Shown piece after piece: positions 16,693-24,883 of a DNA stretch of 64,000 nucleotides; positions within the stretch are counted from its first letter, which is position 1, and each line of letters begins with the position of its first letter. The notes under the pieces are model-generated. The model searched no databases and was not told the DNA's origin. It was given only the letters and a program-made list of their open reading frames with translations. Where the stretch lies: contig NZ_JACXXG010000009.1 of assembly GCF_014764705.1 (NCBI RefSeq), positions 1 to 64,000 on the forward strand, given 5' to 3'. The stretch comes from Stutzerimonas kunmingensis. Lineage in GTDB: Bacteria; Pseudomonadota; Gammaproteobacteria; Pseudomonadales; Pseudomonadaceae. The translations under genes were made by a program, and so were the position numbers.

Positions 16693-17505
16693 TCAGTAGA
16701 CGGTGCGCTTGGGTGCGGTGCGCACGTGGGTGGTGTAGAGCGTCAGGCCGGTGAAGGCCAGGCCGCCGACCAGGTTGCCCAGCGCGGTGGGGATCTCGTT
16801 CCAGAGCATGTAATCCATCACCGAGAAGTCGCCGCCCATGATCATCGCCGAGGGGAACAGAAACATGTTCACCACCGAATGCTCGAAGCCCATGAAGAAG
16901 AACAGCATGATCGGCATCCACATGGCGATGACTTTGCCGCTGACCGAGGTGGAGATCATCGCGCCGACCACGCCCATCGAGACCATCCAGTTGCACAGCA
17001 TGCCGCGCAGGAAGATGGTCGCCCAGCCCGCTGCACCGAACTCGGCGTAGCCCAGTGTGCGTGCCTCGCCAATGTGCGAGATCTTCTCGCCGATCGGCCC
17101 CGGGTCGGTGGAAAAGCCCATGGTGAAGACGAAGGCCATCATGAAGGCAACCACCAGCGCACCGGCGAAGTTGCCGAGAAATACCCAGCCCCAGTTGCGC
17201 AGAATGCCGCTCACGGTCACGCCAGGACGGCGGTCGAGCAGGGCCAGCGGAGTGAGCATGAATACCCCCGTGAGCAGGTCGAAGCCCATCAGGTAAAGCA
17301 TGATGAAACCGACCGGAAACAGCATCGCGCCGACCAGCGGCGAGCCGGTCTGCACGGTCACGGCCACGGCGAACACCGCGGCGAGGGAGAGGATGGCGCC
17401 AGCCATGAAGGCGCGGATCAGTGTGTCGCGGGTGGACATGAAGATCTTCGATTCACCGGCGTCCACCATCTTGGTGACGAACTCGGAGGGGATGATGTAG
17501 GACAT
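16693..17505 (-). CDS. Formate/nitrite transporter family channel
   Basis: 270 residues with six membrane segments, the FocA/NirC pentameric channel fold. Typical segments are YIIPSEFVTKMVDAGE at the start, FPVGFIMLYLMGFDLLTGVF, NWGWVFLGNFAGALVVAF, GMLCNWMVSMGVVGA and FEHSVVNMFLFP, the last with the conserved central-pore His. Position after nirB-nirD argues for nitrite rather than formate. GAGAGAAA lies before the ATG at 17505. In P. aeruginosa the corresponding locus uses an MFS nitrate carrier (NasA) instead. Confidence 0.88.
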   Translation of the reverse strand: MSYIIPSEFVTKMVDAGESKIFMSTRDTLIRAFMAGAILSLAAVFAVAVTVQTGSPLVGAMLFPVGFIMLYLMGFDLLTGVFMLTPLALLDRRPGVTVSGILRNWGWVFLGNFAGALVVAFMMAFVFTMGFSTDPGPIGEKISHIGEARTLGYAEFGAAGWATIFLRGMLCNWMVSMGVVGAMISTSVSGKVIAMWMPIMLFFFMGFEHSVVNMFLFPSAMIMGGDFSVMDYMLWNEIPTALGNLVGGLAFTGLTLYTTHVRTAPKRTVY

Positions 17506-17557
17506 GGCGGGTTTCTCTCGAATAGTTGGCAGAAGCTTTTAAATTCGGTGTTTCCGG

Positions 17558-17585
17558 GCGCCGCCGACAGCACGCGCGGCGGCGC
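17558..17585 (-). terminator. Hairpin between nirD and the nitrite channel gene
   Basis: GCGCCGCCG (17558-17566) pairs with CGGCGGCGC (17577-17585) over 9 bp in the 85-base gap. There is no U-run after it, so it may be an mRNA processing or stability element instead of a strong terminator. Confidence 0.4.
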
Positions 17586-17590
17586 GGAAC

Positions 17591-17974
17591 TCAGACGAGG
17601 CCGATCTCGACGGCATCGCCGTTGAGGCGTGCCGGCCAGACGCGCAGGCTTTGTTCGGGGTATTCCATGCAGGTGCCATCGGCGAGGCGGAAGTGCTGTT
17701 TGTACAGCGGCGAAGCGATCACCAGCTCACCCTTGAGGTTGCCGACGATGCCGCGACCGATCACGTTGGCGCCGGACTTGGGGTCGCGATTGTCGATGGC
17801 GAACAGCTGCTCGCCTTCCGGGTTTTCGGGCAGGTGGAACAGCGCCACCTGGGCGCCTTCGTGCCAGGCCACTACACCAGAATTGGCGACCAGATCGGCA
17901 CGGCTGCACAGTGCCTGCCAGGCCGCCGGGGCTGCGGAACGGGAGTCGAGACGAACGACGTTGGACTGGCTCAT
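17591..17974 (-). CDS. nirD: Assimilatory nitrite reductase small subunit
   Basis: 127 residues with a Rieske-like fold. Typical NirD segments are LFHLPENPEGEQLFAIDNRD, GANVIGRGIVG and ASPLYKQHFRLADGTCMEYP. As in other NirD proteins, the Rieske Fe-S ligands are absent. The protein is the small partner of NirB in NADH-dependent reduction of nitrite to ammonium in the cytoplasm. Its ATG overlaps the nirB stop (TGATG), so the two are translationally coupled. Confidence 0.92.
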   Translation of the reverse strand: MSQSNVVRLDSRSAAPAAWQALCSRADLVANSGVVAWHEGAQVALFHLPENPEGEQLFAIDNRDPKSGANVIGRGIVGNLKGELVIASPLYKQHFRLADGTCMEYPEQSLRVWPARLNGDAVEIGLV

Positions 17975-20532
17975 CAGAGCACCTCCTGGGTAAGTGGGAT
18001 CAGGTGAAGTTCGCTGGCGCGCACCGGCCGACGCTGGCCGCGCTCCTTGACGAAGTGGATGTCGGGGTCGCCGCGGCCGTCGTTGACGAAGGTGCGGAAG
18101 CGCTTGAGCTTTTCCGGGTCGCTGATGGCATTGGTCCATTCGCACTGGTAGCTGTCGACCACGTGCTGCATCTGGCTTTCCAGCTCGGCAGCAAGGCCCA
18201 GGCTGTCGTCGAGGACCACTGCCTTGAGGTAGTCCAGGCCGCCTTCCAGGCTTTCGCGCCAGACCGAGGTGCGTTGCAGCTTGTCTGCGGTGCGTACGTA
18301 GAACATCAGCACGCGGTCGATGGTGCGGATCAGCGCTTCATCGTCGAGGTCGGTGGCGAACAGCTCGGCATGCCGCGGGCGCATGCCGCCGTTACCGCAG
18401 ACATAGAGGTTCCAGCCCTTGTCCGTGGCGATCACGCCGATGTCCTTGCTCTGCGCCTCGGCGCATTCGCGGGTGCAACCGGATACGGCGAACTTGATCT
18501 TGTGCGGCGCACGCAGGCCCTTGTAGCGATCCTCCAGGCGCAGCGCCATGCCGACGCTGTCCTGCACGCCGTAGCGGCACCAGGTGCTGCCAACGCAGGA
18601 TTTCACCGTGCGCAGGCTCTTGCCGTAGGCGTGGCCGGTCTCGAAACCGGCGGCGATCAGCTCGCCCCAGATGTCCGGCAGCTCGTGCAGCTGGGCGCCG
18701 AACAGGTCGATGCGCTGGCCGCCGGTGATCTTGGTGTAGAGGTCGTATTTCTTCGCGACCTGGCCGATGGCGATCAGCCCCTCGGGGGTGATCTCGCCAC
18801 CCGGGATGCGCGGCACCACCGAGTAGGTGCCGTTCTTCTGCATGTTGGCCATGAAGGTGTCGTTGGTGTCCTGCAGCGGAATCAGCGCCGGATCGGTAAT
18901 TGGCTGGTTCCAGCAGGAGGCGAGGATCGAACCCACCGTCGGCTTGCAGATGTCGCAGCCGACATGGCCACGGCCGTGCTTGGCCAGCAGTTCGGCGAAG
19001 CTCTGGATGCCCTCGACGCGGACGATGCCGTAGAGCTCCTGGCGGGTGTAGGCGAAGTGCTCGCACAGGCTCTTGTCCACCGCCACGCCGCGCGCCGCCA
19101 GTTCGGAATCGAACACCAGCTTGAGCAGGGCGTTGCAACCGCCGCAGCCAGTCGCTGCCTTGGTTGCCGCCTTGAGTTCGCCGAGATCGGTGACGCCGGC
19201 TTCGACCTGGCAGCACACCGCGCCCTTGCTGACGTTGTGGCAAGAACAGATGGTCGCGCTGGCCGGCAGGGCGTCCGGCCCAAGGGTCGGAGCGCCCTCG
19301 GTCTGCGGCAGGATCAGCGCGGACGGATCGGCCGGCAGCTTGATGCCGTTCTGCGCGTACTGCAGCAGGGTGTCGTAGTAGCTGTTGTCACCGACCAGCA
19401 CCGCGCCGAGAACCGTCTTGCCATCGGCGGATACGACCAAACGGCGGTAGCTGGCGCTGGCCTCGTCGATGAAGCGGTAACTGCGCGAGCCCGGCGTGGC
19501 GCCGTGGGCATCCCCGATGGAACCGACGTCGACGCCGAGCAGCTTGAGCTTGGTCGACATGTCGGCGCCGTAGAAGGGCTCGTGGGGTTCCTCGGCCAGC
19601 TGCGCGGCGACACTGCGGGCCATGCTGTAGCCCGGTGCAACCAGTCCGAACACGCTGCCGTTCCAGCTGGCGCACTCGCCGATGGCGAAGATCGCCGGAT
19701 CCGAGGTGCGGCATTCGCTATCAATGACGATGCCGCCGCGCGCGGCGATCTCTAGGTCCGCGACTCGGCCGAGGGCATCCTGCGGGCGGATGCCGGCGGA
19801 GAATACGATCAGGTCGGTTTCAAGAAACTCACCATCCTGGAAAACCATGCGGTAGGCGTGTTGCTCGCCGGCGATGATCTCCTGGGTGGCACGCGACAGG
19901 TGCACGCCGACACCCAGCGCCTCGATGCGCGCCTTCAGCGCCGCGCCGCCGGCATCGTCCAGCTGCACCGGCATCAGCCGCGGGGCGAACTCGACCACGT
20001 GGGCTTCCAGGCCCAGCGACTTCAGCGCATTGGCCGCTTCCAGGCCGAGCAGGCCTCCGCCGACCACCACACCGCGGCGTGCGCCGGTTGCGGCCGCGCG
20101 AATGCCGTCGAGATCCTCGAGGGTGCGGTAGACCAGCCGCGAGTTGCCTTCGGCACCAGGAATCGGCGGCACGAAGGGGTAGGAGCCGGTGGCCAGGATC
20201 AGCTTGTCGTAGGGCTGGCGGCCGTTGCCGGTGACCACTTCCTTGCGCTCGCGGTCGATCTCCAGCACCTGCTCGCCCAGGTGGGCCTGTACGCCGTGGC
20301 GGCTGTAGTAGTCGGCTTCGCACATCGCCAACGACTCGGCATCGCGGCCGCCGAAGTACTCGGACAGGTGTACGCGATCGTAGGCGCGCTGGCGCTCCTC
20401 GCCGAACACGTGCACGTCGTAGCGGGTGAGGGCGCCGCGCTCGATCAGCTGTTCGATGCAGTGATGACCGACCATGCCGTTGCCGACGATGACCAGTTTT
20501 TCGAGCGTGAGCGGAGTGACGGTAGAACTCAT
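17974..20532 (-). CDS. nirB: Assimilatory NADH-nitrite reductase large subunit
   Basis: 852 residues. The FAD/NADH module starts with LVIVGNGMVGHHC and has ATGSYPFVPPIPG and GGGLLGLEAANAL. A BFD-like [2Fe-2S] segment follows with CSCHNVSKGAVCC and CGGCNALL. The C-terminal half is the sulfite/nitrite reductase fold with siroheme-4Fe4S cysteines in CVGSTWCRYG, GCTRECAEAQSKDIGV and NGGMRPRHAE. It reduces nitrite to ammonium with six electrons from NADH. GAGGAAAGG lies before ATG 20532. The 5' leader holds the ANTAR-type motif and terminator described separately. No assimilatory nitrate reductase gene is in the window. Confidence 0.95.
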   Translation of the reverse strand: MSSTVTPLTLEKLVIVGNGMVGHHCIEQLIERGALTRYDVHVFGEERQRAYDRVHLSEYFGGRDAESLAMCEADYYSRHGVQAHLGEQVLEIDRERKEVVTGNGRQPYDKLILATGSYPFVPPIPGAEGNSRLVYRTLEDLDGIRAAATGARRGVVVGGGLLGLEAANALKSLGLEAHVVEFAPRLMPVQLDDAGGAALKARIEALGVGVHLSRATQEIIAGEQHAYRMVFQDGEFLETDLIVFSAGIRPQDALGRVADLEIAARGGIVIDSECRTSDPAIFAIGECASWNGSVFGLVAPGYSMARSVAAQLAEEPHEPFYGADMSTKLKLLGVDVGSIGDAHGATPGSRSYRFIDEASASYRRLVVSADGKTVLGAVLVGDNSYYDTLLQYAQNGIKLPADPSALILPQTEGAPTLGPDALPASATICSCHNVSKGAVCCQVEAGVTDLGELKAATKAATGCGGCNALLKLVFDSELAARGVAVDKSLCEHFAYTRQELYGIVRVEGIQSFAELLAKHGRGHVGCDICKPTVGSILASCWNQPITDPALIPLQDTNDTFMANMQKNGTYSVVPRIPGGEITPEGLIAIGQVAKKYDLYTKITGGQRIDLFGAQLHELPDIWGELIAAGFETGHAYGKSLRTVKSCVGSTWCRYGVQDSVGMALRLEDRYKGLRAPHKIKFAVSGCTRECAEAQSKDIGVIATDKGWNLYVCGNGGMRPRHAELFATDLDDEALIRTIDRVLMFYVRTADKLQRTSVWRESLEGGLDYLKAVVLDDSLGLAAELESQMQHVVDSYQCEWTNAISDPEKLKRFRTFVNDGRGDPDIHFVKERGQRRPVRASELHLIPLTQEVL

Positions 20533-20571
20533 GGCCTTTCCTCAGTCGAGCTGCTGCGGCACTGGGCCGGC

Positions 20572-20618
20572 AAAACGCAAAAAGGCGCCTGGAGCTGGCA
20601 TCAGCTCCAGGCGCCTTT
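20572..20618 (-). terminator. Attenuator terminator in the nirB leader
   Basis: A perfect 17-bp stem (20581-20597 with 20602-20618) with a 4-base loop is followed on the minus strand by TTTTTGCGTTTT. It ends about 40 bases before the nirB ATG, after the start of transcription, so it is an in-leader terminator and not the end of a gene. Confidence 0.85.
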
Positions 20619-20651
20619 GCCTGGTAATTAGTGGTGTGTGGGGTGGTCGGT

Positions 20652-20715
20652 CAGGCCTCGTTGCCTGCTACACCCGGTCCCGCGCCTGTTGGCTTGACGG
20701 TCGCCGCTGACCGTC
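20652..20715 (-). promoter_or_regulatory. ANTAR (NasT-type) two-hairpin antitermination motif
   Basis: In the leader RNA, stem GACGGTC-AGCGGC-GACCGTC (20715-20696) and stem CAGGC-AACGAG-GCCTG (20667-20652) each present a hexanucleotide loop with A at position 1 and G at position 4. That is the published recognition rule for ANTAR antiterminators. A third hairpin (20742-20724, CCTGCCGC/GCGGCAGG, 3-base loop) precedes them. The terminator at 20572-20618 lies 33 bases downstream. NasT binding would let transcription reach nirBD when nitrate or nitrite is present. Confidence 0.8.
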
Positions 20716-20757
20716 TGGGACGTCCTGCCGCGAGGCGGCAGGTGTTGTCAGAGTGGT

Positions 20758-20773
20758 TGCAGGTTGTATGCCA
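20758..20773 (-). promoter_or_regulatory. Sigma-54 promoter of nirBD
   Basis: The minus strand reads TGGCATACAACCTGCA. The GG and GC dinucleotides are exactly 10 bases apart, and the match to TGGCACG-N4-TTGCA is good. Transcription would start near 20748, giving a leader of about 215 bases. TGCGC-N6-GCGCA at 20816-20831 is a weak candidate for an NtrC-type activator site. Confidence 0.65.
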
Positions 20774-20977
20774 GCTTGTCCGGCAGCATGGACTTGCGGC
20801 TGCCAGGCGCGCGATTGCGCGGTGTTGCGCAGTGCTGGTCGCTCGGATGCTGAGCGATTAGCCTCCGTCACTGCGACCTGAGCGGGGCAGGCTTGAACCA
20901 GAACAGTGCGACGGTGCGGGCGCGCTCCCCGCTTTGGGGCGATCAGGACCCGAGGCCGGGCGCAGATTGTTTCTGCA

Positions 20978-21736
20978 TCAGGCGCCAAACGCCTCGTGGA
21001 GCAATTCGGGCAGTGCCTTGCCGGCGGGCAGTGCAAGCAGGTGTTCGCGGTTGCCTGCAGTCGGTTCGCCCTGCGGATTGATATGCACCACGGTGGCTCC
21101 GGCGTCACGCGCCCGATGCGGCACCTCCGCGGCGGGGTAGACCACGCCGGAGGTGCCGACCGACAGCAGCAGGTCGCATTCGCCAACCGCCTGGAACGCG
21201 GCACTGAGTGCAGCGACGGGCAGACTTTCCCCGAACCAGACGACGCCGGGGCGCAGCCGTCCGCCGCAGTGGCTGCAACGGGGCGGTTCGAGGCGCCTGC
21301 CACCTTCGGGCTCGTCGGCAGCCGGCAGCGGCTCGGCTGGCTCGCGGGCGCAGGCGAAACAGCGCGGTCGGTGCAGGCTGCCGTGCAGGTGAATGACATC
21401 CTGGCTGCCGGCACGCTCGTGCAGGTCGTCGACGTTCTGTGTGATCAGTGTCAGTTGCGGTACATGGCGCGCGAGGTCGGCGATGGCCAGATGAGCAGGA
21501 TTCGGCTGGGACTGGAGGACGCGCATGCGCCGCCATTCATACCAGCCCCAGACCAGCGCCGGATCGCGGCGAAACGCTTCGGGCGTGGCCAGCTCGCCCG
21601 GATCGAAACGCTCCCATAAACCGGTCAGCGCGTCGCGGAAGGTCGGGATGCCGCTCTCGGCGGAAACGCCAGCACCGGTGAACACGACGACATGGCGCGC
21701 CGAGCGCAGGGCGGAAATCAGGGACGCTGGAATCAC
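20978..21736 (-). CDS. cobB: NAD-dependent protein deacylase, sirtuin family
   Basis: 252 residues. Sirtuin motifs are FTGAGVSAESGIPTFRD (NAD pocket), TQNVDDLHERAGS, HLHGSL with the catalytic His, and the zinc site CFAC...CSHCGG. VWFGESLP and GTSGVVYPA follow. WGWYEWRR contains a Y-x-x-R pair, the signature of class III sirtuins that also remove succinyl groups. It removes acyl groups from lysines in cytosolic proteins. Transcription is divergent from the HemN-like gene, and the nirBD promoter lies downstream of its stop. Confidence 0.9.
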   Translation of the reverse strand: MIPASLISALRSARHVVVFTGAGVSAESGIPTFRDALTGLWERFDPGELATPEAFRRDPALVWGWYEWRRMRVLQSQPNPAHLAIADLARHVPQLTLITQNVDDLHERAGSQDVIHLHGSLHRPRCFACAREPAEPLPAADEPEGGRRLEPPRCSHCGGRLRPGVVWFGESLPVAALSAAFQAVGECDLLLSVGTSGVVYPAAEVPHRARDAGATVVHINPQGEPTAGNREHLLALPAGKALPELLHEAFGA

Positions 21737-21911
21737 GTTCGGGCTCCGGGGTGCGTGGATGGCGCACTATCAATACCATCGTGCTGCTGGCTTCTTCAAA
21801 ACGTCGGCTGGTCGAACGGCGTTCGCGAGGGGCTGTTGCTCAAGCAGCACATCGTGTTTCGCGTCGGAGTTCTGACCGTCCGGCTGCTCGCCGTGGCCAT
21901 CTGTCACCTAC

Positions 21912-21925
21912 TTGACGGACGTCAA
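21912..21925. promoter_or_regulatory. FNR/ANR/DNR-type box
   Basis: TTGAC-ggac-GTCAA is a perfect palindrome of the anaerobox class (consensus TTGAT-N4-ATCAA). If centred at -41.5 it would direct transcription from about 21960, with GATGAT (21947-21952) as a weak -10, toward the HemN-like gene. Oxygen or NO control is inferred. Confidence 0.5.
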
Positions 21926-21997
21926 CGTCGCCCGCAGCGGCTCGCGGATGATGCCGCGTAAAGCAACAGACGCGATATTCGCAGCCGGGAGGCTCTC

Positions 21998-23329
21998 ATG
22001 CTTGGCTCAGTGACCTGGGACGACGCGCTGGTACAACGCTACGGACAGATCGGGCAGAGGCACTGCACCTATCCGGCTGCGGCCGATTTCAGCGACCGGA
22101 TCGCCCCGCTGGATCTGCTGCGCGCGTTGCGCGAGGGGCGTCGCGCCGGCCGCCCGCTGTCGATATCCATTCACCAGCCCGGTGGCGTCGAGCTGCAGCC
22201 TGGCGAGGCCGCGGCCTATCAGCTGCGGCTGCACCGCGAGATCGAACAGCTCGGTTGCCATGCCGGGCCGCTGCAGCAGGTCGAGCAATTGTGGCTGAGC
22301 ACCGGCACGCTGGGCATCGCCGCGTTACGAGAACTGATGACGCTGCTCAGAAGCCGTTTCAGTTTCGTCGATTCCCATGCCGGCAGCTTTCTCGCTGAAG
22401 TCGAGCTGGCTCATGTCGACTGGCCGCTGATTGGCGCACTGCACGAGCTCGGCTTCAACCAGCTCAGCGTCGCGGTGCCCGATCTGCGCGCGGACGACGG
22501 CAGCACGGTCGAATATTTCCGCAGCTCGGCGCGCATCCGCGCGGTGATCGAAGCCGCCCATGCGTTGCATTACCGCTCGGTGAATCTGGATCTTGGCTAC
22601 GGCAGGTCCTGGCAGACGCCGGCCAGCTTCGCGCGCAAGTTGGCGTCGATCATCGAGCTGGCGCCCGATCAGGTGACGATGTTCGATTACCGCGACGCGC
22701 CTCTGGTCGCTTCCAACCCCGCGCGCCTCGGCCTGGCTTCGGTGGCCGATACGCTGGCGATGTACCGCCATGGTGTCGAGCAGCTCAGCGCCGCCGGCTA
22801 CCGCTACATCGGGCTGGGCAAGTTCGTCCTGCCTCACGACGATCTGGCGATGGCTCAGGAGATCGGCGCGCTGCACCACGATATCCATGGCTACACCCTG
22901 CACAGCGAATGCGATCACCTGGGGTTCGGGGTGGGCGCGATAAGCCGGGTCGATGGCCTTTATTGTCAGAACGCCAGCACCGCGCAGGCCTATCAGCAGG
23001 CGCTCGACCAGGACCAGCTACCGAGCATTTGCGGTCTGCACGCCAGCCATGTCGATCCGCTGCATCAGTCGCTGCTCGAACACCTGCGCTGCACCTTCGC
23101 GCTGGACTTCGACGCGCTCAGCCAGCACTGCGGCGTGGATGTGCGGCAGCGCTACGCGCGGCATTGGCCCGCGCTGCAGCAGCTGCATGCCGATGGGGTG
23201 ATCGTGCTGGACGACAGCGGGCTGGAAATCCCGCTACACGCTCGGCTACTGGTGCCGGCGGTGTGTGCGGCCCTCGAACAGCCAAACGCAATGGCGATTG
23301 GTCATTCGGCCGGGCGCCGGCGGCGCTGA
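21998..23329 (+). CDS. HemN-like protein lacking the radical-SAM cysteines
   Basis: 443 residues, near normal HemN length, with GGGAGG before the ATG. HemN landmarks are kept along the chain: QRYGQIGQRHCTYPAAADF, LGFNQLSVAVPD, RSVNLDLGYG, QTPASFARKL, GLGKFVLPHDDLA, HLGFGVGAISRVDGLYCQN and the C-terminal LDFDALSQHCGVDV region. The Fe-S cluster motif CxxxCxxC, which should follow the first strand (SISIHQPGG...), is absent, and the SAM-binding GGGTP is STGTL. It therefore cannot run normal coproporphyrinogen III oxidation. It may be a heme or porphyrin binding or regulatory paralogue. The frame is intact, so it is not a simple pseudogene. An FNR-type box upstream suggests control by low oxygen. 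Confidence 0.75.
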   Translation: MLGSVTWDDALVQRYGQIGQRHCTYPAAADFSDRIAPLDLLRALREGRRAGRPLSISIHQPGGVELQPGEAAAYQLRLHREIEQLGCHAGPLQQVEQLWLSTGTLGIAALRELMTLLRSRFSFVDSHAGSFLAEVELAHVDWPLIGALHELGFNQLSVAVPDLRADDGSTVEYFRSSARIRAVIEAAHALHYRSVNLDLGYGRSWQTPASFARKLASIIELAPDQVTMFDYRDAPLVASNPARLGLASVADTLAMYRHGVEQLSAAGYRYIGLGKFVLPHDDLAMAQEIGALHHDIHGYTLHSECDHLGFGVGAISRVDGLYCQNASTAQAYQQALDQDQLPSICGLHASHVDPLHQSLLEHLRCTFALDFDALSQHCGVDVRQRYARHWPALQQLHADGVIVLDDSGLEIPLHARLLVPAVCAALEQPNAMAIGHSAGRRRR

Positions 23330-23337
23330 CTGGCGCC

Positions 23338-23363
23338 GCCGCTTCACCGCACGGTGAAGCGGC
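23338..23363. terminator. Hairpin between convergent genes
   Basis: A 12-bp perfect stem (23338-23349 with 23352-23363) with a 2-base loop overlaps the last codons of the chemotaxis gene and follows the HemN-like stop. There is no U-run, but its position suits a two-way terminator. Confidence 0.4.
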
Positions 23364-24840
23364 TGCTGAGGCTGCCGAGGCGACCGGCCAGCTCGTGAAG
23401 CTGACGACCATCGTTATCCAGCTCGCTGGCGTCCCCGGCGTTACGCTCGGCGACCTGCTGCACGCTCTGCAGATGACGCCCCATATCGGCTGAAACCGCG
23501 GTCTGTTCGTGGGTCGCGGCGGCAATCATTTCGTTCATCTGGCTGATGCCCTCGATCTCGCTGGCGATGGCGTCCAGCAGGGCGGTGGTGTCCTGGCTGC
23601 TGCTCACGCAACGGGCCACGCTGTCGCGGCTGTTCTGCATCGCTTCGGTGGCCTTGCGACTGCCTTGCTGCAGGCGGCTAATGATGCCCTGGATCTCGGT
23701 GGTGGAAGCTGCGGTCTTCTGCGCCAGATTGCGCACCTCGTCGGCGACCACGGCGAACCCGCGACCCTGTTCCCCGGCTCGTGCGGCCTCGATGGCGGCA
23801 TTGAGGGCGAGCAGGTTGGTCTGTTCGGCGATGGTACGGATCACCTCCAGCACGCGGTCGATTTGCTCCGATTGCGCGGCCAGGTCCTGAACCACGCGGT
23901 CGGTGCCTTCGATGTGTTCGGCAAGGGTGCCGATCTCGCTGCGCACGCCGCTGACCGCGATGCGGCCCTGGCCGGCCTTCTGGCTGGCACCCTGGGCAGC
24001 CTGCGCCGCGCGATCGGCGTGGCCGGCGACGTCATAGATGGCTACGGTTATCTGCTGCATGGCTTCGACCATGTAGGCAGTCTCGTCCAGTTGGCGGCTG
24101 GCACCGTCACGCAGCTGGCGGGTTGCCTCGCTGAGGTTGGCGGCGGTGCCGCCCAGCCCCGCGGTGTCGCGTACCACGGCGCCGACCAGATCGCCCAGTT
24201 GGTCGAGCAGTTGATTGAAGCGCTGGGTGACCGGCCCGCTGACCTGGCTGCGGTAGCTCAGATCGATGCGTTCGGGACGCGCGGTGATGGCGGCGGCAGC
24301 GCCGAGCAGCGCTTCGCCTTCGCGGGCCTCGGCGGCGGCACGGATTGCCAGATAGACCAGGATTGCGCTTTCCAGCACCACGTAGAACGCATGCAGGAAT
24401 ACCTCGCCCCAGTTGCCATCGGGCATCAGGAATACGTCGGTGCCCTGTTGTTGCAGGGCGAAAAAGCTCAGGTGGTGCACGGCGATGGTCAGCGCGGCGA
24501 CTACGATGGGCAGCCAGTCGCGGTAATACACCAGGAACGCCAACAGGGCGAAGATGCCGAAATGCATCTCCAGCATGCCGTGTGCCTGGTTGATATGCAG
24601 CGCGGAGAACACCATGAATGCGGCGCCGATCAGGCAGCGCAGCAGACGTTGACCAGGGATCAGCATGTACAGCGCAGTTACCGCCACGCCGGTCAGCCCG
24701 CCGATGACCAGTGCTTGCGCCCAAGTGCCATGGAAAGCCGCCACGCCGAACGAATAGGCGACCAGAAACCAGATCACACCCAGCATGATGCGATCGGCCT
24801 TGAGGTAATGCGCTTGCAGCGTGACGCTTTCGCTGTTCAT
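23344..24840 (-). CDS. Methyl-accepting chemotaxis protein with polytopic membrane sensor
   Basis: 498 residues. The first 170 contain about six hydrophobic helices with no large periplasmic loop, then a short linker and a full cytoplasmic signalling domain. The hairpin tip that contacts CheA/CheW is clear: [20 protein letters not shown] followed by [20 protein letters not shown]. Sensors of this shape respond to membrane or intracellular cues, not periplasmic ligands. It lies 43 bases after the cfa-like gene in the same direction and could be the last gene of the light-linked operon. The ligand is unknown. Confidence 0.88.
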   Translation of the reverse strand: MNSESVTLQAHYLKADRIMLGVIWFLVAYSFGVAAFHGTWAQALVIGGLTGVAVTALYMLIPGQRLLRCLIGAAFMVFSALHINQAHGMLEMHFGIFALLAFLVYYRDWLPIVVAALTIAVHHLSFFALQQQGTDVFLMPDGNWGEVFLHAFYVVLESAILVYLAIRAAAEAREGEALLGAAAAITARPERIDLSYRSQVSGPVTQRFNQLLDQLGDLVGAVVRDTAGLGGTAANLSEATRQLRDGASRQLDETAYMVEAMQQITVAIYDVAGHADRAAQAAQGASQKAGQGRIAVSGVRSEIGTLAEHIEGTDRVVQDLAAQSEQIDRVLEVIRTIAEQTNLLALNAAIEAARAGEQGRGFAVVADEVRNLAQKTAASTTEIQGIISRLQQGSRKATEAMQNSRDSVARCVSSSQDTTALLDAIASEIEGISQMNEMIAAATHEQTAVSADMGRHLQSVQQVAERNAGDASELDNDGRQLHELAGRLGSLSSRFTVR

Positions 24841-24883
24841 GGATGACTCCGGGTAGATATCCGCACCATTGTTATCGGGCGCC

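Noticed and set aside
15034-17625. 863-codon plus-strand open frame
   Set aside because: It spans three confident minus-strand genes and their gaps (kinase, channel) and has a His/Gln/Ala-rich translation.
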